64,000 nucleotides of DNA, from the NCBI RefSeq assembly GCF_030848805.1, contig NC_092361.1, positions 16,203,406-16,267,405 of the forward strand, given 5' to 3'. A program made the translations under genes and the position numbers. The DNA is from Temnothorax longispinosus. Taxonomy: Eukaryota > Arthropoda > Insecta > Hymenoptera > Formicidae. Shown piece by piece: positions 1 to 11,164 of this stretch; the first letter of the stretch is position 1, and every line of letters begins with the position of its first letter. Under the pieces are notes generated by a model, which had not been told where the DNA came from, searched no databases, and saw only the letters and a list, made by a program, of their open reading frames with translations.

Positions 1-192
1 TAAGATAGATCGAATATTACAATGCGACACTCTCAATCAATTCATGCAATCTATTTAAAATTATTATTATTATTACTATTTTTAAATATATGGAAATAGA
101 TAATTGTTAGAATGTGTTTGCAGGTACATTTATAAACAGAATACTATTAATTTGTTTGTTACAAAAAATATCATTGAATTATAAAGCATTAC

Positions 193-534
193 CTCGCCAT
201 GAAAAGTGAAGTTACCCTCCCATATAAAAGGTATCAGCCATAATTCGTACAAATCGGGTACGACAGCTTTCGATAATTTGACATAATTTTTCTTTATCGA
301 TATCGAAAAATTTAAAAACGAATCACCATTAGATGCCTGAAGTTGTTTCTCCTCGCGACAAGGTGCAAAATAATACACCAATAAACCCACGCCAACCAAG
401 CTGGTCAGAAAGAAAATGCCCAAGAAAAAAGTGCCACATGGCGAAATCGTATAGCCACTTTTGCGTTCAAACATGGTTGTGTGCGCATCCATTATTGTCA
501 GAGCTTCGACAACGATGGAACGAGACTGAGTCAT
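193..534 (-). CDS. M1-family membrane aminopeptidase (aminopeptidase N-like), first coding exon, partial
   Basis: This exon encodes the N-terminus of a type II membrane zinc aminopeptidase. The family trims N-terminal residues from peptides at the cell surface. The visible 114 codons start at ATG 534-532. They give a short cytosolic tail, one transmembrane helix at about residues 35-57 (FFLGIFFLTSLVGVGLLVYY) and a lumenal stretch. That stretch ends in the start of the M1 N-terminal beta domain, with VVPDLYELWLIPF followed by NFTFHGEV, a typical family opening. The exon ends after GAG at a GT donor (192-191, phase 0), and the open frame past it is intron. The HEXXH zinc site lies in later exons beyond the left edge. 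A second in-frame ATG at residue 15 is an alternative start. The family assignment is solid; the substrate and exact paralogue cannot be told. Confidence 0.75.
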
Positions 535-3328
535 ACGTGAGCCTAAAAAAAGATATGCATGCGCGCTTTTCAGTTTTATCGCTCCTTCAGCATACTAATC
601 GTTTCTTAGCGTAATTATGAATAAATTAACATTATTTTTCATTATCTACGCCATTGCACATCGTCAAACTATTTGATGCTTATGTTACAGCATAGTGTCT
701 TTATATTCATTGTTATGTGTAATTGTGTTAATAATTTCAATGATTTTAATAATATAATGTAACAATGTCATAACTTTTCATTATGTCTCTTTAATATTTT
801 CTTTCTTTTAAAATCTTATTTTGTAATGTTTCTTATTGCCATACTGAATGTTAAATATTAAAAAATCTAATAAATAATAAATTTTTCAAAATAATAAAAA
901 GAAAACGTCTCTAAGTCAAAGGTTCTATTACTAAAATCAAGATTGATGTCACGATATATAAAATATGTATGTACATAAAATAGATTAACGTAGTACTTCG
1001 TTTCTTGTATAGAAATTGCAAGTAACGTTATCATAAATGTTACCGCAGCAGGAGAAGGTCACACGCGCTGATGATTATATGTTTAGTTTGTTTACGTAAA
1101 GGTGGAAAATATATGGAAGTTTGCAAAAGCGATAATAAACGGTTACTTTAAATGTATATAACGAAAGATATACATGCATGTGTATATATATTATTAATTA
1201 TTTTAACAATAAGATATGAATAGAAAGAGAGAAAAGTGAAGAAAAAGAAAGTATTCAAATATAGACACAGTATTTTTTTACAATAAAATAGTATGAAAAA
1301 GTCAGTCGAAACATTTACAGAGGTCGAAAAATTTACACGATATATCGCGTAATTGTTGTTGAAATGATATGTCTAACGATACCTTCTTGCCTAATGACGC
1401 AAAAAGGGGACATATTCGTTTAAACTTTTATTATTTTTTACTCGTTTCTTTAAAATGCAAAATATATTTTAACTATTTACAAAAGACGTTTTTCTAAAGT
1501 GTTACACAAATATTTATATAAAAAAGTTTTTTTTCAATATCCATTTAATGTTAAATTAATACAAACAAAAGGACGCGCGAAATTTTTCAAATACAAATAT
1601 CCGTTTTACAAGTAATGCTAAATACTTTAGTAATAACTACCAAATAATTTGATAATTACCATAGTATTTGTTAACTATAACCAAGTACTAATATTACACC
1701 GTATAGGTATTGTTGTCACAAACATTGCGTAAATGAATCGTAGCTCCGTCTAGGATTAGTATAGCTCTTATTTGTATACCTGCAAAAAATTAAAATTTGT
1801 AGACTAGAAGTGTAAGAAATTAAAATATTTAAGTACCCTAAAAGTGCGAAAAATTAAAGTATATACTTTAAGTGTGGAAAAAATTAAAACTTGTAGGCTA
1901 GAAGTGTGAGAAACTAAAATGTATACCCCAGAAGTGCAAAAATTTATAGTTTATACCTTAAATTTGTGAAAAATTAAAATTTGATTAATATTTTATCCGG
2001 TAAAAACAAATCAACTTAATAGAGGCCCTCCCACCGCCTCCCACCACCCCCGCCGACTTCAACCGGCGATCCTCTTTTCTTTGGATGTGTGCTTTTTATT
2101 ATTTATTTTTTTTTATCATAGAAGTTACAATATATAACAATGTATAACATTACAATTTATTTATCACAATTTTTACAATTTATTTTACATTAAAAAATAG
2201 AAAACATACAGAATTATTATACATTTATATAAAATACAATAAATTTAATACGTTACAAAGAAATTCGAGATATTTATATACTTACATTTATATTAAAAAT
2301 GCATACATTTGAGATATTTTACTAATGCCAGATTACACGAAGGCGTTCGAAATAAGTATAATAATATCAAAATTCACTACTTTTAAATCAGGAATTTGAT
2401 TAGTGCAAAAACTGCAAAAAATCAACTTTTTGTTACTAAATACTCTCATTATAGAAAAAAATCCGAGAAATTTCGTGGTTCAAGTCAACGATCAAATAAG
2501 AAATAACTAGACCACCGATTTTATCAGAGCCCCCCCGTCGATGACACACCGTCAGTTGCTGACGTAGAGAAGAACGGCTCTCAAGATGGAAAGTGAGCTG
2601 AATATACCTTGATTTGTCGAGCCCCGTGAAATCAAAAGATCGAGAAAGAAAGTTTAATAATAACCCGTTGAACGTCAAGGGCCCCGCTACAGGAAGGAAT
2701 GAATCCCAGATCTTCCGGATTGCCCCCCGATAGCGGTCATTTGAACAACGAGTTAACGACAGTCGTTTTTCAAATCATTGCATCCTGCCCGTATAATTAC
2801 ACTTGAAATATTCTTCCATTATTAAGATGTATTTCTTTCTTATAATTAAAATGTATATCCATTACGATATATATATATATATATTTCTCTTATTAAAAAA
2901 ATATATGAATAGAATAACTGATATCGAGGAATAGTTGCAACCAAGTATATTTAATAACAAAATGCATGAAATATATGCATTTGATAATTAATATTGATAT
3001 TCTGGTAAAATCTTTAGAAATGATTTTCTATGAGAAAAAATTGAAAAATAAAATATAGTCGTTTGTAACTGCATTATATCATAAAATGTAGCGTAATTGT
3101 ATCCTGCTACATTTTTTATTTTTTTCTTCTCTTTTTAAATGTATTCTTTATTTCTTTTCGTTTCTTTCTTTTTCCTTTTTTCTCTTTTTCTTTTTTTTTC
3201 TTTTTTCTTTCTATTTTATAAACAGTTATTTTATCCATATCTACATTAATGTCTTTTCATCAGCAAGACAGAAGCATGATGAAACCATATTATTAATACC
3301 GAATAGTCATAGTTTTTGTTATTCAATT
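535..3328. other. Intergenic region between aminopeptidase and desaturase
   Basis: No gene is supported here. The sequence is AT-rich with homopolymer runs. It contains a short degenerate tandem array (1781-1983). It also has a GC-richer patch at about 2500-2770, whose 80-codon open frame resembles no family I know. The 3' end and polyadenylation region of the desaturase falls in the last few hundred bases, where AATAAA-like motifs occur on the minus strand within T-rich DNA at about 3110-3200. Confidence 0.5.
1781..1983. repeat. Degenerate minisatellite, about seven units of 28-34 bp
   Basis: Successive units each open with TGNNAAAAATTAAA and close with a variable GTAGACTAGAAG, TACCCTAAAAG or TACCCCAGAAG type ending. 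I count about seven copies between 1781 and 1983. Unit length drifts by a few bases, so the array is old or imprecisely copied. Confidence 0.7.
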
Positions 3329-6300
3329 TTATTGGCTGGATGTGGGCACAGCACTCCGCAAGGAATGACTCCCATCACCCTTTTTCATTGCGATAGTTTT
3401 CACGAGCTCCTGTGACGGTTGTTTCAGATCGTACGCCCATCCGATCATCGCATACGAATCTATGAATAACGTGGCAAGATTATATTTGAAATAATTATGA
3501 AACTCGGCAGCCTTGTAGTCCCACGGGAAGACATGATGATAATTGTGCCAGCCTTCACCGCCCGTTGTAATTCTAACCCACCAATTTTCTGTTGGATTTA
3601 TGTATCTGTCATCAAAATAAACGAGGGAAAATTACTCGTAGGCGACACAGAATAGCGCAAGCTTCGAAATTTCTTTCGATCAAGTTTATTAAATGTATAA
3701 ATAATTGTAAATTTAAAATTATTTGGATCTTAATTATGTGCTTACGCATTGTATGGCTTTGAGCCCCAGAGATGAGCCACACTATTCACGGTCCAAGTGG
3801 CGTTTAAAATGACAGTATAACGAATAATCTGTGATACGAAAGCTCTAGACCATGTTTCATTCCATCCGTACACAGGCACCATCACCGGAAGCAGGAAAGC
3901 GAAGATAAATTTGAGTATCGAATGATATCTGCGAAATATCATAAATTAATTATGATATGCAGTTTTCTTATTTTACATATCGTTACGCATTATATCTTGC
4001 AAGAAAACCCTCGTAAAAAAAAGATTTTCTAAAATAAGATTGCAGAAAAATGTCGGAATAATAAATACTCATTTTCAAGCTGAATCAAATAAATGGGAAT
4101 AAATTTCCTCTTGTTCTCTTTTGTTCTTTTTTTTTAATATAAAAGCATCTTGCGTATTTAATTATTCATTCTCTGCGCAAACTTACTTGCGATCAAATTC
4201 GGCGATAGGATCGGCCAATATATCGCTCATATCGACCTGACGACCCCTTCGGATCATCTCCGGATGTTTCTTCATCATCAGCCAGCCTACGTGGGAGTAA
4301 AAGAATCCTCGTTTACTACTGTGCGGATCTGCGTCCGTATCCACATATTTGTGATGCACCCGATGATCTCGCACCCACTCATAAAGGTTGTTCTAGAAAA
4401 AAAAAATTGTTAAAAAAAATTCTTTCGTTTTGCACCACACGAAATGGTAATTATAAACGTTCGATTACCATGCCGGCCGAAGCGTAGCAAACGACAAGTA
4501 TAATTCTAAGCGGCCATTTTGCCTTGTAAGATCGGTGGGACCATAAACGATGAGCACCAACGATGAGGCCTTTCATTCCCAATATATACATAATATATGC
4601 TTAAAATAAAATAAAAAAAAAACAACACAATTTAATAACATTAGTTATGCTCATGAAAACGCATAGGAATAATTAACGTATATCTCGCGATTGTACAAGT
4701 AGCTCCGGTTATTGGTACAATTAATCTTTTATAACATTCTGTTGTCTGCAATGCTATGGATTCTATTGACTGTAAAACTAGAGAGTTTCGAAAAAAAGCA
4801 TATAAAATTTAAATTGTCCTACTTGACCTGTATCAAATACGCTGTTAATTTTTATATTAATTATTATTATTATTTACATTAGTGACGGCTTCACACACAC
4901 ACACACACACATCAATTTTAATGACTTTTATATATAGATATCGTCAAGGCAGACACGTGGAAAGTTGAAAATCAATCTGGAATTATTTTATTTTTTTTTA
5001 ATGTCTTATGTATAAGTATAAATATAAATATAAGTATAAGTATAAATGTATAAGTATTGTTCGCGATTACGAATGCTCGAAATCACAAATGTTCTAGAAT
5101 ATTATTATTTTTAATTTATCGATACTGCTAATCGTCATAGCGTGTGAGGTGTAATATGATATTTATCAAGAGGATCGCAACGGCGTATCAGTTTCGCGTT
5201 CATGTTTTGATAATATTATTATTATTATGTCGAGCCGCTCTTTGTAATTCGCCGGCACGGTCTCTTTGGCCATCGATTTTCTAAACAAAGATAACCGTTA
5301 GATAAAAGTCTTGGTCTATTATTTCATCTACTGTTGCTAAGAGCTCGTCATCCCTGACGTGTTCTTTGTTCCGCGTGAATATAAGAATTTACGAAACTTA
5401 CGGCGCGTTACTATTTGCCATTAGTTTGTTAAGAGTAAATCTGTCATCGTCGATTGCTCGGCAATGATCAGTACGGGTAGTTCGACACGGCGAACAAGAG
5501 AGAGTTATTTCATTTAAAACACCAGTATTCTCAGTTTCAGTCAAAATGATCAAATGTGTTTCTAAATTACGTTGTTTTTTAATTCCGTTGACCTTTATTA
5601 TTTTTCGTTGTTTAAATAAAGTGTTTTGTGTTACTTCAGTTCTTCTGTGTCGGTGATCTCTCATCCACTTTACCCCTTCTCACAGTCCTCACTTATACGC
5701 GCGCGAACATGGTGTTAGAAAATTACGTTTTATTCATTAAATTTATTTTATTAATAACTTTGTAAACAATTTGCACTTTTTAAACAACGAGCGATGGCTA
5801 AAATCTTTTGAAAGTTATACAGGGTCGTATTCTTGACAATATATATTGAAATCGGTGAAGTCGCTACTAATGTAAATAATTATCTTTATATTTTTCTGAG
5901 TGTTTCAAAGTGGCGATTGAATTACTTTTATGATGTGTTTTTTAACTACCGCGACATTCGACAATTAGTGATGATTTATGACAAAATCGATATTGTATCA
6001 ATAGAAATAAAAAGTTTTGAACTACAATGTGCTGGCTTGTATTGAATGTTCTTTTCAATCGTTTATTTCAATCAACTGTCGTCCGTTTCAGAAATCGTTG
6101 AAATCGACTTTGTCTTTTTTAATAAATGTGCGATATAATTTTAATCAAATTGTTATGTTTAAGACATTTAATCCTATAATGAAATTATAAAAAATGGGTC
6201 CTTTCCTAACGGACTATAGTTTACTTTTTTGTTATACGTATTTTCTCAGAGTATTAAAAAAAATCGAATTAACAAAAAATTTTTTAAAGGATACTCACCC

Positions 6301-6569
6301 CAAGCGATTGTCTTCAGATTTTCGAGAAATTTAAAAGAAAAACAGGCATATACGAAGTATAAATGGAGAACACTAATAAATATTATATTACGCCACTTCA
6401 GTTCCGTTTTGAACCAGCCTTCAGGTTTTGTATAGATTTCACTTTTGTTTTGTATGCCATTTTCATCGTGTATCTTCATAGCAGCGGAAGAGTCTTCCTT
6501 TTGAATAACTTTCTCCGTAAATATTTTTGAATTTTTGCTTGAAATATTCGATGCCATCTTCATTTTCAT
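3329..6569 (-). CDS. Acyl-CoA delta-9 desaturase-like membrane desaturase
   Basis: This integral ER membrane di-iron enzyme introduces a cis double bond into fatty acyl-CoA using cytochrome b5 electrons. Insects use paralogues for lipid fluidity and for cuticular hydrocarbons or pheromones. Coding exons (minus) are 6569-6299, 4599-4469, 4392-4187, 3928-3746 and 3605-3329. All junctions have GT-AG ends and matching phases, giving 355 aa, the usual family length. The three histidine boxes are complete: HRLWSH (107-112), HRVHH (144-148) and HNYHH (284-288). The extra ligand motif NSVAH lies at 251-255. Hydrophobic segments follow the KPEGWFKTELKWRN stretch near the N-terminus. The start is the first of three nearby ATGs (6569, 6563, 6557); an apparent longer frame begins only at a TTG. 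No lesion is seen, so it should be an active enzyme. The double-bond position and substrate chain length cannot be read from sequence. Confidence 0.92.
4600..6298 (-). other. First coding intron of the desaturase
   Basis: This 1.7-kb intron is flanked by donor GTGAGT (6298-6293) and acceptor TTAAG (4601-4600). It is AT-rich. It holds a (CA)10 tract at 4892-4911, an AT-rich degenerate TATAAG/TATAAA tract near 5010-5060 and a moderately GC-rich patch near 5200-5480. No open frame in it resembles a protein family. Confidence 0.6.
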
Positions 6570-6651
6570 ATTGCTGGACCGAGAATCCAAAAAATCAGTT
6601 TTACGCTACCAGCAAATAACTCTTCCACAACACACACACACAAAAGCAGTC
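6570..6651 (-). other. 5' UTR portion of the desaturase start-codon exon
   Basis: On the minus strand a clear acceptor (T-rich tract then TTTTTTTAG) precedes GACTGC at 6651. The exon then runs without interruption into the ATG at 6569. This implies at least one upstream non-coding exon spliced onto it. Confidence 0.55.
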
Positions 6652-7400
6652 CTAAAAAAATAAAAAGATAGTTTTATAATAAGTTTATACGTTCACCATT
6701 AATAGGGTTTAACAACATCTGTAGTTATAACTATCGACATCTGTTCGTATCAGTTTTGCCGGTCCGCTATGTATGTACATACGCGTCGGGACGTAATATC
6801 TCGGTCGAAGTTACTCCGCGAACGTGGAGAAGAAGTCCAATAAGAAACTGGATTGTCGTTGGTAGTTCACACTTTATTTTACAGTTTCGGAGTATTATCG
6901 CGCTCTACGTGTCGCTCTCGTGGCTTCTGAAGGCTCACATTTAGTGAGCCCCTGGCCGCGACCGAGGAACGGTTTCCGCACGCAAAACGCGTGATCGAAG
7001 CGTGATCAACGGCCCCGTCTTCGCAGGCATGGAATTTCGTAAATATTCGATCACGCGTTCCGCACCTGCGGTGGCGAGCTTCTAACGACATCATATAAAC
7101 ATTAGTTAAATACCATTTTATAACTCCAGTTATTACAAACGATTCAAAAGATCATGATCTTTTTATATTATGTATTTTCCCATTGCTCAGATAAAATCAA
7201 AAATTGTTTTTTTTCTCAGTTGAAGTGGCTTATTAGAGATATTACTTAAAAAAGAAACGCGTTAGCAGTACTAGTACCTTCATAATAAAATGGATGACGT
7301 GCAGAGCTATTGTTATTTGTAATTATAATATAAATATATTGATAGCGTATATAAAAATTTAAAAAAAAGCAGAGAATTTCGATCAAAAATTCAATAAAAA

Positions 7401-7516
7401 TAGGGGGTGCGTTCAGAAATTACGTTTAGGCACACCTAGATAACTCTAATGCTATAGTGTATGTAACGTAAACTATAGCTTAGAGTTACTCAGGTTGAAT
7501 TTCTGATCGCAGCCTA
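7401..7516. repeat. Short inverted-repeat element (MITE-like), about 112 bp
   Basis: The two ends are inverted copies: GGGGGTGCGTTCAGAAATT on the left against GGCTGCGATCAGAAATT read from the right strand. The internal TAACTCTAATGCTATAG is matched by CTATAGCTTAGAGTTA. A TA dinucleotide sits at both borders (7401-7402 and 7515-7516), consistent with a TA target duplication. Confidence 0.65.
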
Positions 7517-8857
7517 GATAGTAATTAGGAAGAGCGCCTCTCGCAAGTTCCTGCAAACATGTGACAGTCTTATGCTTGAGCAGCGCACTTGTGGGGCTCA
7601 TCGACCGAGCGGAGAGGCAAGAAAACAGACATCTAGCTCTCGAAAATTGCCTTAAAATTGCAAGTAATTCCGAGCACATTTAAATTTTAAATATTTCGAG
7701 TCTCGTAGAGCGGCATTCTCTCTTGACCGAAATTTCAATGGAATAGAAAAGGTAAATGTGGCTACAAGAGTCGACGCGGATGTTTGTGTGTATAATATAA
7801 TATTACTTAGCTATAACATATGTGAAATTTACTAAAATTTAATTTGTTACATTATCCTATATAATTAACAGTACGAGTTACAATCCATTTGTGTTCCTAC
7901 CTACCCGAAGTAATATCTCTATGCATGTATTCTTTGCCTATCCATATATTTCTATATGTTATTCATATATTCCTACCTAATATTTCATATTCCTATCATG
8001 TTTCTATTTACCTAACACCTTATTCCTGCCTACCCGAATTTATTAGTTTATTTAGTTTTATTATTATTAGTTTATTTAAATTGTCAATATTAACTAGTCG
8101 CGACCGCAATTACCCGAAATTAAGGAAGTAAAGATTTTAAAAGAGAGTTTAAAAGATATGTTAAGTTCGCGATTCATTGAGATTAAACTGGGAGACGTCA
8201 CTTTTCCGTCTCCGATTACGCGTACACATGTGCAAATATTACCCTACCTGTATATGCACATTATACACTAAATTGGTGGTGTTCAACACCAACCTACTTG
8301 TGTAGATCTTCTCTCCTTTGACCAGTTTGACCATTTCATGGCCAAATCCATTCTGGCAAAGCCAGAGACAAGAAGAAGGAATACTCTTTCTGTTTGCGCC
8401 TGATCATAGACGGCAGATGAGCGTAATGATTTTACGCTTTTTCCCACGATGCGCGAAACACGACCACGTCGCGAAGGGCCATTTGTAACAAAATTAAATT
8501 AAGTAATTATAAAATTACTAGCGTTCAAAATCTACTTATTCTCGTATATACTAATTTACGCAAGTGATCATTTTCTCGATTAAAAACAAAAAAGATTTTA
8601 ATTAGTTAGGAGCTGTTAATTTGGAAAAAACCTTTTAAGCAACCGCGTATAATCCGAATAAATTCGACCACATTTTACGAATAATAGAAACTTGAATTAC
8701 ATCTGATATAAGCATGCAGGACTTAAATAATAAAAATCCAAAATGTAAATGAATAAACAATATTGACAAACGCGAACTGAAAAAATCTAAGACCCATTTT
8801 TTTCGATATCGTTTCGCATATCGAGTCTCACCTCAAAAGGGTGAAAAATAAAGAATT

Positions 8858-9090
8858 AATGACGTGAGATCCAAGAGAGATAATCAAGTTCCCACACAAT
8901 ATTGAGCTAATGTGAATACTTTGTGCACTCGAGCAAACAATTTGAATTTTGATAGCTACATCTTATTACGATAATTATACTACTAAAAATCAAGTATTTA
9001 TAACGCAAAATTAATTAATCAAGTTTAAAATAATTATTACAAAAAATTTCCTGTTTCGCGAAACATCATTTATTAGATCTCACGTCATAT
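8858..9090. repeat. Weak inverted-repeat pair, possible old MITE
   Basis: TAATGACGTGAGATCCAA at the left is mirrored by TTAGATCTCACGTCATA at the right. The interior is AT-rich without obvious pairing. It may be a decayed element or chance. Confidence 0.3.
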
Positions 9091-9230
9091 CGCTTTAACT
9101 AGTATAAAAAGTTATCAATACATATAAATAGACTGTGAAAGCTTAGGCTAAAAACAATAAATGATTAAAATAATGCAAAGTATAAGACTTTTTATCCTCA
9201 ATCGTGATATATGCAAGCTAAAAGCATCTC

Positions 9231-9359
9231 TAAAGCTACGGTCAACGTGACGCTATACAAATGCTTTGGAGCGTTCTTCTTCTCTTTCTTTCTTCATTGA
9301 AAGAAAAGAGAAGAGGAATGCTTCGAAGCATTTGTAGCGTCACGTTGACCGTAGCCTAA
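9231..9359. repeat. Hairpin MITE with TAA target duplication, about 123 bp
   Basis: The element is an almost complete palindrome. GCTACGGTCAACGTGACGCT at the left is repeated inverted at the right, and the pyrimidine tract at 9282-9292 pairs with GAAAGAAAAGAGAAGA. TAA occurs directly at both ends (9231-9233, 9357-9359), as in PIF/Harbinger-type insertions. Confidence 0.75.
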
Positions 9360-9397
9360 GTGTATATATTGTATTCTTGCACCAATTTATGTAACAC

Positions 9398-9482
9398 TTA
9401 ATCCTGAAAGATATTTGGGATAGAATTTACAATGACAGAATGTACGATAAATCAATTTATGTGATTTATCCATCAGGATTAA
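9398..9482. repeat. Small inverted-repeat element, 85 bp
   Basis: TTAATCCTGA at the left is matched by TCAGGATTAA at the right. A second internal palindrome (ATAAATCA ... TGATTTAT) lies near 9447-9469. It is probably a tiny MITE remnant. Confidence 0.35.
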
Positions 9483-9651
9483 ATGTTAAATCCTAATCTG
9501 ACACAGTCACTCCATTTTAAGGTAACGAATCTATGAAACGTAATATATGTAATAATTTATTGTAATAACTTGACATAGCGTCTCTGCAATATATTTGACG
9601 TAATTGTCATAAATCCGTTACCTTAATCATAAAATTTTAATTATCACTCAC

Positions 9652-9700
9652 CGACCAATGCGCAACGGCGGAGTTATTCTGCAACGTCGCTACGATGATT
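9652..9700 (-). other. Candidate non-coding exon C upstream of the desaturase
   Basis: On the minus strand TTACAG precedes this 49-bp GC-richer segment and GTGAGT follows it. All flanking DNA is AT-rich, so the segment stands out as an exon. There is no start codon in a useful frame. It is probably a 5' UTR exon of the desaturase. Confidence 0.4.
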
Positions 9701-10005
9701 CTGTAACAAACAAATATAAAATCCGAATTAAAGCAGGGCACAAAAGAGAGCGACAGTTAATATTTCAAAAAATGATTACTAAACACTAAATTTTATATTA
9801 TTGTTTATTAAACAAATTTAATGAAATACTCTTGTAATTTCTTAAGAATTATACTCTATCCATTGAACATAAGCTTCTATAGAATTTCTAAAATAAAACT
9901 CTTTTTCTCTAACTTTTATTTTATGAATAACTATCCGGTTGAAAAGTAAATGACCCATCCGTATAAGATATAATATATGTAAAAGTATAAATAAATTATA
10001 TTTAC

Positions 10006-10111
10006 CGCATGTTGCTCCGCCGGCGCCTGATGCCTTTCCTAGGCCTCCACCTCCTCTCAGGCAGCTACTGTTCCCTCAATGCGAAGATACTCCTTCCCGC
10101 GCGGATATTTT
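10006..10111 (-). other. Candidate non-coding exon B upstream of the desaturase
   Basis: Bounded on the minus strand by TTACAG (acceptor) and GTAAAT (donor), 106 bp, GC-rich within AT-rich DNA. All three frames contain stops, so it is not a coding exon in full. Its 3' half (10018-10061) is a near copy of part of exon A, with about 5 mismatches in 44 bp, indicating an exon-level duplication. Confidence 0.45.
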
Positions 10112-10368
10112 CTGTAACATATAAATAATTGAATCGATTAAATAATTGTTACGCCCATCGAACATCTTATTCGTTATTCAATTTAACACTTTTTTAAATT
10201 ACTATTTCGAAAAAGTACTTTATGTTAGAATCAACTTTAATCAAACTTTTCAAATTATTTCTTGTAATACTAATTTAATTTCCGAATCATGGTTTAATAA
10301 TATAAAGCAACTGAAAGATAAACGAAAAAAGGGATTATCTCTACAAAAAAATAAAAAGTAACGCTTAC

Positions 10369-10495
10369 CAGAAACGTTGGTACGCCGATGCCCGATGCCT
10401 CTCCTAGGCCTCCTCCTCCTCTCAGGTTGACCTCTCGGGTTGTCAGCTCTCTCGATAATGTCCGACACAAATTCACCCCGACGCCACTTTACACG
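10369..10495 (-). other. Candidate first exon A of the desaturase transcript
   Basis: It ends at donor GTAAGC (10368-10363). Its start is placed about 30 bp downstream of a TATA box at 10527-10521. It contains the segment 10383-10426 shared with exon B. A short frame reading LRGGGGLGEASGIG exists, but exon B breaks that frame upstream. I treat it as leader sequence. Assignment to the desaturase rests on strand and order only. Confidence 0.4.
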
Positions 10496-10530
10496 ACACT
10501 CTCGTTAATTGTTCGCGAGGCTTTATACAC
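10490..10530 (-). promoter_or_regulatory. TATA-type core promoter, minus strand
   Basis: TATAAAG reads on the minus strand at 10527-10521. It is followed about 30 bp on by the probable initiation zone near 10495-10490 and then by candidate exon A. It is the best promoter candidate for the desaturase transcript. Confidence 0.4.
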
Positions 10531-10734
10531 ACGTATTTTAAACGATCAATTGAAATCAAACGGATCGCGCAAAAGTACGCGATGCGATCCAAGTTCGGCA
10601 CTCCCGTCGCGTGCCGCTTCGATTCCCACGACCGAATAGATCGATCACGCTAAGTACGTATCCGATTAACCTGCAAGTATTCGTCACCCGATATTCGAGT
10701 CACTGAATCCCGCGCGAATCATTGAACGTAAGCG

Positions 10735-11164
10735 TAATGGTGCGTCTCCACCTGCGAGTAAAAACTCTCGAGAGTAGCTCTCGAGAGTGATTTTCGCAAA
10801 TGGAGAGTACCTACTTTTAGGTACTTTCAGGAGTATGTCCATGTGCGAGAATCACTCTCGAAAGTTAGGGCCAGGCGGCCAGCGCACGAACATTGCCGCA
10901 GTGTCTTACGCCTTACGTGAGAATCTTGCGTTACGCGACACGCAAGCCAATCTTACGGCAACGCACGAAGAAAAGTGTAATGTAACGTACGTAACATAAG
11001 ACTAATTACGTTACGTTCTTTTTTGTGCGTTGCCATAAGATTGGCTTGCGTGTCGCGTAACGCAATATAATTCTCACGTAAGGCGTAAGACGCTACGGCA
11101 ATGTTCGTGCGCTGGCCCTTACTCTCGAGAGTTTTTACTCGCAGGTGATACACGCACACCATTA
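10735..11164. repeat. Foldback transposable element with TA target duplication, about 426 bp
   Basis: The arms are long inverted copies. ATGGTG near the left end pairs with CACCAT at the right, CACCTGCGAGTAAAAACTCT recurs inverted at the right, and the inner halves (GCGCACGAACATTGCC, CGCAAGCCAATCTTA) recur inverted around a centre near 11000. TA flanks both ends (10735-10736, 11163-11164). The left arm carries an extra segment of about 85 bp (10775-10862) that is itself a palindrome (CTCTCGAGAGTGATTTTCGCA mirrored by TGCGAGAATCACTCTCGAAAG with one change). There is no transposase frame, so it is non-autonomous. Confidence 0.75.

Larger units (their letters stand above)
6652..9651 (-). other. 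Putative long leader intron of the desaturase
   Basis: If the upstream non-coding exons belong to the desaturase, this stretch is one intron. It holds several inverted-repeat elements (7401-7516, 8858-9090, 9231-9359, 9398-9482). It also holds a GC-rich islet at 6930-7090 with an AATAAA on the minus strand shortly after it (about 6870). No protein-coding gene is supported. Confidence 0.4.
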
